A model generated the notes under the pieces. The model was not told where the DNA came from. It did not search any database and saw nothing but the letters and a program-made list of their open reading frames with translations. This document shows positions 43,063 to 47,184 of a stretch of 47,184 bases of DNA, in pieces. Made by a program: the position numbers and the translations under genes. This DNA comes from Bacteroidia bacterium. Lineage in GTDB: Bacteria > Bacteroidota > Bacteroidia > Chitinophagales > Saprospiraceae. The DNA lies in NCBI GenBank assembly GCA_030426765.1, contig JAUHXV010000023.1, positions 1-47,184 of the forward strand, given 5' to 3'. How positions within the stretch are numbered: position 1 is the first letter of the stretch; every line of letters starts with the position of its first letter.

Positions 43063-43773
43063 ATGGCTGAAGGCATTCCTCCTCGTCTCATGAAACAGTG
43101 GACGCAACTCAAAGGTGAAAACGCCTGGACAATGTTCAAGGTAATCGCAGAGTTTGTGGATGGATTTGAATCGCTGAACCGAATCGGCCCTTGCGTCTCC
43201 ATATTCGGAAGCGCACGTACGAAGGCCGACTCTCCACACTATCAGAAAGCGGTCACCATCGCCCGCAAACTCACGGAAGCCGGATTTGGAATTATTACTG
43301 GGGGTGGCCCGGGTATCATGGAGGCCGGAAACAAAGGGGCGAGCATTCAGGGCGGTGTGTCCGTAGGGTTAAATATAGATCTGCCTTTCGAACAATCACA
43401 CAATCCCTTTATTGATTACGACAAGAACCTGAGTCATCGCTATTTCTTTGTCCGCAAAGTGATGTTTGTAAAGTATGCTCAGGGTTTTGTGGTACTTCCC
43501 GGAGGGTTTGGCACATTGGATGAAGCATTTGAAGTGCTGACATTGATCCAAACCAAAAAAATATCCCGCGTGCCTGTGATACTCGTTGGCTCCGAATTCT
43601 GGTCCGGCCTAAAGGAATGGATCGTAAAGGTGATGCTGGAACGGGAGAACAATATCAATGAAAAAGATCTGGAGCTTCTCCCGATCATTGATGACCCGGA
43701 TGAAATCGTTCAGTACATTAACGACTTCTATGCCCAGACAGAAGAGCAATTCAGTCCTAACTACACCCTGTAA
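43063..43773 (+). CDS. LOG-family protein (cytokinin riboside 5'-monophosphate phosphoribohydrolase type)
   Basis: The 236-residue protein has the Rossmann-like LOG fold. GGGPGIMEAGNKGA and PGGFGTLDEAFEVL are the nucleotide-binding and catalytic motifs (PGGxGTxxE with the Arg/Glu pair). Members release ribose-5-phosphate from AMP or related nucleotides; bacterial forms are often PpnN-like nucleotide-salvage enzymes. The N-terminal 40 residues are helical. It sits 50 bases after the regulator and converges with the DUF2911 gene, five bases between stops. Confidence 0.9.
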   Translation: MAEGIPPRLMKQWTQLKGENAWTMFKVIAEFVDGFESLNRIGPCVSIFGSARTKADSPHYQKAVTIARKLTEAGFGIITGGGPGIMEAGNKGASIQGGVSVGLNIDLPFEQSHNPFIDYDKNLSHRYFFVRKVMFVKYAQGFVVLPGGFGTLDEAFEVLTLIQTKKISRVPVILVGSEFWSGLKEWIVKVMLERENNINEKDLELLPIIDDPDEIVQYINDFYAQTEEQFSPNYTL

Positions 43774-43778
43774 AAAGG

Positions 43779-44297
43779 TTATTCGATTTTAATCCGCAGA
43801 TTTTCCCAATTCAGGGAAATGACATTGTCTTCAATCAGAAAGGTCATCCGCTCATAGAATACCGGAGAAGCTTCAGGCGTTGCTTTTATCCGGATGACAT
43901 CTTTTTCTTCGTTGTATTTAAAAGCGCCCCATTGCGACCATTCGGCGTTAAATATCCAGGTCCATTCTGACTCTCCGGGAATGGTGAACAGCGCGTACTT
44001 TCCGGCCGGAAGCACTTCTCCGGACTGGAGATAAATATCCTGATCAGTTTCAAATGTTGTCGCTTCATTCGCTCCTGTTCGCCAAACCTTATTATAAGGT
44101 ACCAGTCCATCCCATATCACCCGACCTTTTACAGCAGGCGAAGAGTACACAATTTTAATCTGTGCATCCTCCATACTGCCTTCTGTTTCCTGCAGTGGTG
44201 ATGCCGGTGTAGAGGCAGGGGCTTGTGCAAAACTGTGAAATGCTGTTAGGACCAGCGTGGATATCAGGAAGGAAAGGGAGATAATTCTTTTCATCAT
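43779..44297 (-). CDS. DUF2911 secreted protein
   Basis: The 172-residue protein has a signal peptide (cut after SFA, about residue 23) and a single beta-rich DUF2911 domain: IKIVYSSPAVKGRVIWDGLVPY, KVWRTGANEATTFETDQDI and PAGKYALFTIPGESEWT are the family blocks. It is expected in the periplasm or on the surface. The function of DUF2911 is unknown. The start at 44297 (or the adjacent Met at 44294) is chosen because the longer frame to 44375 puts a non-signal leader in front. Confidence 0.88.
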   Translation of the reverse strand: MMKRIISLSFLISTLVLTAFHSFAQAPASTPASPLQETEGSMEDAQIKIVYSSPAVKGRVIWDGLVPYNKVWRTGANEATTFETDQDIYLQSGEVLPAGKYALFTIPGESEWTWIFNAEWSQWGAFKYNEEKDVIRIKATPEASPVFYERMTFLIEDNVISLNWENLRIKIE

Positions 44298-44393
44298 GTG
44301 TATGTTGTATCCCCAAAATAACAAATTATCAGCCCATTGTTTCACCAAAGGGTTTAATATTTTTAATCCGGCCATCTATGTTTTAACAACTGT

Positions 44394-46277
44394 TTAATTG
44401 AAAAACGAAGCTTCAAGCCCTATTCGGAAATACCCTCGGTAATGCGGATAAATTTCTGCCTGATACAATACGCGTTCTTTAAAGAGGCCCACAAAGTCTT
44501 CCATGCGAACAAACGCTTTGATAAATCTGATCTGCAATCCCAGGCCCATATCCAGCCTGAAATAATCGGGTATCGAAGACTGTCCTGTGAGGATAAATTG
44601 CCCGTTGACCGGGAAATACGAACTGCCGGTGAAGCCCCCATTATGCGTGATATCAATACCGGGCAACAGCGTCACTTTTTGTTCGAGGATACGCAACTTA
44701 CCATACAGGCTCGCCGTATACCAAAACTTTGGCAGAGCGAGTTCTTCCCGCGGATCCGGATGCCAGAACAAACTGGCGCGAATCCCAAGCGACCTGAAGT
44801 CAAACGACTTGGACAGGGAGAATCGCCTTAGGGAAAAGGAACTATTGATCTGATGCGGGAAAGACAGCGAATCAAAATACACGAAGTTGTCATATACAAT
44901 CCATTTCACCCCCATCTCAAGCTGATGTTTTGGGATACGCCAGGACACCCCGAAGTCACTCATAAACGGATTCTGGAAATCTTCTTTGTATATCAGTTCC
45001 TGATTGACATACAAGCCTGACTCCATTAAGGATGGTTTCCTCACGGACAGCGCCCAAACGCCTTTCAAATAGCCAAGAGCACCCATGTGAAGGTCAGCTT
45101 CCGCGTTGAAGGCAAAAGCACCTTCTGCCTGACCGAGTCCAAGCGAAAATCCGCCTTGCAAAACCAGGGGTTTAATCCAATGAAAAATTCCATCTGCTTC
45201 GAGATATAGCTCAGCAATCTTTTTTTCCGTGGGTTCCTGTTCGAGATGAATCCCGCGATACCGGATCGACCCGTTGAGCAGGGAGTTTGCTTTTCGCCAC
45301 GGAAGCCCCACGCCAAAGGTCCACTCATTCTCTTCGAAGAACGTATACTGTCGTATTCCGCGCGGGTCATTCAGGTACACAGGGTTATAATAGTCTTCAT
45401 TCAATTCATTCGCCTCATCAACATATTTATACAAGCCGGTCGCGTAGGATGCCTGCAGCCAGAGATCAATTCCAAAATCTGATTCATCCGATGTCAAATG
45501 CACGATCTGTTTGGTTAAAAATGATCTGTTTTTATGGTTTGTAGTGGCCGCTGTAAGATTTACAGGCACGGACATATTGGGAAAATTGGGTTCACCGATC
45601 ACGCTGGTATCCGTCACCCCACCATTCTCCTGGGCGACGACAGAATTATTTGTGTAGTTATAAAACGCATCGTACTTCCCCGATGGCGCATCGTGCCATA
45701 TGCCGACTCCAAATCCGGTATCCTTCTGACGTTGATTGGTAAACTGACCGATTTGATTGATGCGGTTGTAATACACACTCAGGCTGACGCCATCCCCAAA
45801 CCGCCTGCCAAAATCGAGCGTAAGAAATGTATCATCCTGGTTTGCCTGAGAATATTTAACTCTGGCTACCGGAATTTCCTGATTGTAATACCTGAACTGA
45901 TCCTGTCGGATGTAATACGGATCATACTGATTCCATCCGGTGGAAAACCCGATTTGCGGGCCTACAACCGGCGCAAACGATCGGGATGCTGAACCGTAAT
46001 TGCCCAGGTGCGCATAATAATCCGGCACAGGATAATGTCGTATGTCTTCCCAGTTTAACGTATCAGAAGAGGTATATACTCGGTTAGGGTCACCGAGGAG
46101 TACATAAGTAAAATCAACAGCCGTATCCAGTGGCATCGTACCGGAAGGGATAGTATCTTCTCTTGTGTTCCCGATGGGCAACCCGGGATCAGGCTGCTGG
46201 GCTTGAAGATCCGGGATAAAAAATATTCCGGTCAGTAAAAGGAAAATATAAAAAGGACACCTGGTGTTCATGTACAC
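44394..46277 (-). CDS. Putative outer-membrane porin (Porin_10 family)
   Basis: The 627-residue protein has a signal peptide (about 1-26, ending DLQAQ) and a large beta barrel. The N-terminal plug-like part has RHYPVPDYYAHLGNYGSASR and FDYYIRQDQFRYYNQ-like text typical of the Bacteroidota 'putative porin' family. The many alternating aromatic strands (YASGLYKYV, LRFSLSKSFDFRSLGIRASLFW) and the final FRIGLEASFFN with a terminal aromatic residue fit outer-membrane insertion. Substrate is unknown. It starts 28 bases after fabI and is likely in its transcript. Confidence 0.86.
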   Translation of the reverse strand: MYMNTRCPFYIFLLLTGIFFIPDLQAQQPDPGLPIGNTREDTIPSGTMPLDTAVDFTYVLLGDPNRVYTSSDTLNWEDIRHYPVPDYYAHLGNYGSASRSFAPVVGPQIGFSTGWNQYDPYYIRQDQFRYYNQEIPVARVKYSQANQDDTFLTLDFGRRFGDGVSLSVYYNRINQIGQFTNQRQKDTGFGVGIWHDAPSGKYDAFYNYTNNSVVAQENGGVTDTSVIGEPNFPNMSVPVNLTAATTNHKNRSFLTKQIVHLTSDESDFGIDLWLQASYATGLYKYVDEANELNEDYYNPVYLNDPRGIRQYTFFEENEWTFGVGLPWRKANSLLNGSIRYRGIHLEQEPTEKKIAELYLEADGIFHWIKPLVLQGGFSLGLGQAEGAFAFNAEADLHMGALGYLKGVWALSVRKPSLMESGLYVNQELIYKEDFQNPFMSDFGVSWRIPKHQLEMGVKWIVYDNFVYFDSLSFPHQINSSFSLRRFSLSKSFDFRSLGIRASLFWHPDPREELALPKFWYTASLYGKLRILEQKVTLLPGIDITHNGGFTGSSYFPVNGQFILTGQSSIPDYFRLDMGLGLQIRFIKAFVRMEDFVGLFKERVLYQAEIYPHYRGYFRIGLEASFFN

Positions 46278-46305
46278 GGTATAACGAACATTTGGTGAAA
46301 ATAGC

Positions 46306-47115
46306 CTATTCCTGACTCAGGACAGCCGGATTTACACCCATCGAACTAAATCCACCATCGTGGTAAAGATTTTGCATGGTCACTGCTTTGGTGTAATCGG
46401 AAAACATCACTGCGCAGTATTTGGCACAATCTTCCGCGGAGGCATTTCCAAGCGGGGACATATTGTCCGCGTAAGAAAAGAAATCATCAAATCCTTTTAC
46501 CCCGCTTCCTGCGGTAGTCCGGGTGGGTGACTGTGAGATGGTGTTGACCCGGACTCCTTTTTTCACCCCAAAATGGTATCCGAAACTTCTGGCAAAGGAT
46601 TCGAGTAGCGCTTTGGCATCTGCCATTTCATTGTAATCCGGAAAAACCCGCTGGGCCGCAATGTAGGACAGAGAGAGGATAGAACCTCCATCGGCCATGG
46701 CATCTGTATTGTAGAGCACCTGCATCATTCGGTGAAACGACATAGCACTGATATCAAGGGTCTTGTGCATCCAGTCGTGATTCAACTCTGTATAGGTTTT
46801 GCCTTTACGCACATTGAGGGACATCCCGATTGAGTGCAGCACAAAATCAATCGGACCACCCAACACTTCTTTTGATTTTTCAAACAAGCTGGTCAGATCT
46901 TCTGTGGAGGTTGCGTCCGCAGAAATCACTTCAGCATTCAGAGCTTCTCCTAACTTCTGGATGGTGCCGAAGCGCATGGCTACAGGGGCATTGGTCAGGG
47001 TGATCGTTGCCCCTTCAGCCACACATTGGGTGGCCACATGCCAGGCGATCGAACTTTCGTCCAAAGCGCCAAAAATCACTCCACGTTTCCCTGCTAATAA
47101 TTGATGATGAGTCAT
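46306..47115 (-). CDS. fabI: Enoyl-[ACP] reductase (NADH)
   Basis: The 269-residue enzyme makes the last reduction of each fatty acid elongation cycle. It is a short-chain dehydrogenase with the atypical FabI nucleotide site GVIFGALDESSIAW (12-25). The active pair is Tyr161 and Lys168, spaced Y-x6-K as in FabI rather than Y-x3-K, with Tyr151 at the FabI-specific upstream position. The Thr-Ser-Gln segment NTISQSPTRTTAGSG is the substrate-binding loop. The gene is complete; 69 bases of upstream sequence remain in the window and show no convincing -7 box. Confidence 0.95.
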   Translation of the reverse strand: MTHHQLLAGKRGVIFGALDESSIAWHVATQCVAEGATITLTNAPVAMRFGTIQKLGEALNAEVISADATSTEDLTSLFEKSKEVLGGPIDFVLHSIGMSLNVRKGKTYTELNHDWMHKTLDISAMSFHRMMQVLYNTDAMADGGSILSLSYIAAQRVFPDYNEMADAKALLESFARSFGYHFGVKKGVRVNTISQSPTRTTAGSGVKGFDDFFSYADNMSPLGNASAEDCAKYCAVMFSDYTKAVTMQNLYHDGGFSSMGVNPAVLSQE

Positions 47116-47184
47116 ATCAAAAAAAGAATCAGTTATACAGACTAAACGGATGCATGCACCCGGAAGAATCCTTTAGGCGGAAAG

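Overview
The window comes from a chromosome of a Bacteroidota bacterium, most likely of the Saprospiria/Saprospiraceae type; the rank below phylum is an inference. Grounds for the phylum are a type IX secretion/gliding gene set (porV, porU, a porP/sprF paralogue, gldJ), an lpxC-fabZ gene fusion, a Porin_10-type porin, near absence of Shine-Dalgarno sequences, and repeated promoter boxes of the TAnnTTTG type read by the primary sigma factor of this phylum. Almost all genes are chromosomal housekeeping or envelope genes. I see no transposase, phage, CRISPR array or classical defence locus.

Layout. 1-2935: the 3' end of priA, a small AT-rich membrane protein gene, initiator tRNA-fMet, plsC and an acetyl-CoA acetyltransferase. 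3079-4076: tRNA-Ala(GGC) followed by a 0.9-kb non-coding island of direct and inverted repeats, including a near-perfect 168-bp tandem duplication that begins inside the tRNA 3' end. 4077-10512: an RRM RNA-binding protein, then a minus-strand run (alaS, Gfo/Idh oxidoreductase, lipoprotein, polyprenyl-phosphate sugar-1-phosphate transferase). 10732-12291: an M23 peptidase and a MerR-type regulator. 12307-16129: a lipid A operon lpxD, lpxC-fabZ, lpxA with overlapping genes and an orphan ABC ATPase. 16260-19887: a TMTC-like membrane/TPR protein and recN. 19930-23854: a very large NtrY-like sensor kinase and the RNase P RNA gene rnpB. 23940-33294: the T9SS/gliding block porV, porU, porP-like, gldJ, and murF. 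33301-36280: an arginase-fold protein without its metal ligands, facing an OmpA-family protein. 36436-41512: PDH E2, recR, a GT2-fusion glycosyltransferase and an M20 amidohydrolase. 41738-47115: an NtrC-like regulator lacking a DNA-binding domain, a LOG-family protein, a DUF2911 protein, a porin and fabI.

How they work together. PorU is the sortase that removes T9SS C-terminal signals while bound to the barrel PorV. PorP/SprF-type proteins and GldJ belong to the secretion/motility apparatus. LpxD, LpxC-FabZ, LpxA, FabI, PlsC, MurF and the M23 peptidase supply envelope lipids and wall. The NtrY-like kinase and the NtrC-like regulator, 18 kb apart, could be partners, but this is not shown here.

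The points most worth a second look are: the repeat island at the tRNA-Ala 3' end; operator-like palindromes in front of the sensor kinase, in the porU/porP divergent region and before merR; a set of genes whose -7 box sits only 4-8 nt before the start codon, suggesting leaderless mRNAs; and three proteins with altered catalytic or functional motifs (arginase-fold protein, ABC ATPase with Asn in place of the switch His, regulator with GAFTSA and no HTH). I found no clearly new multi-gene system.
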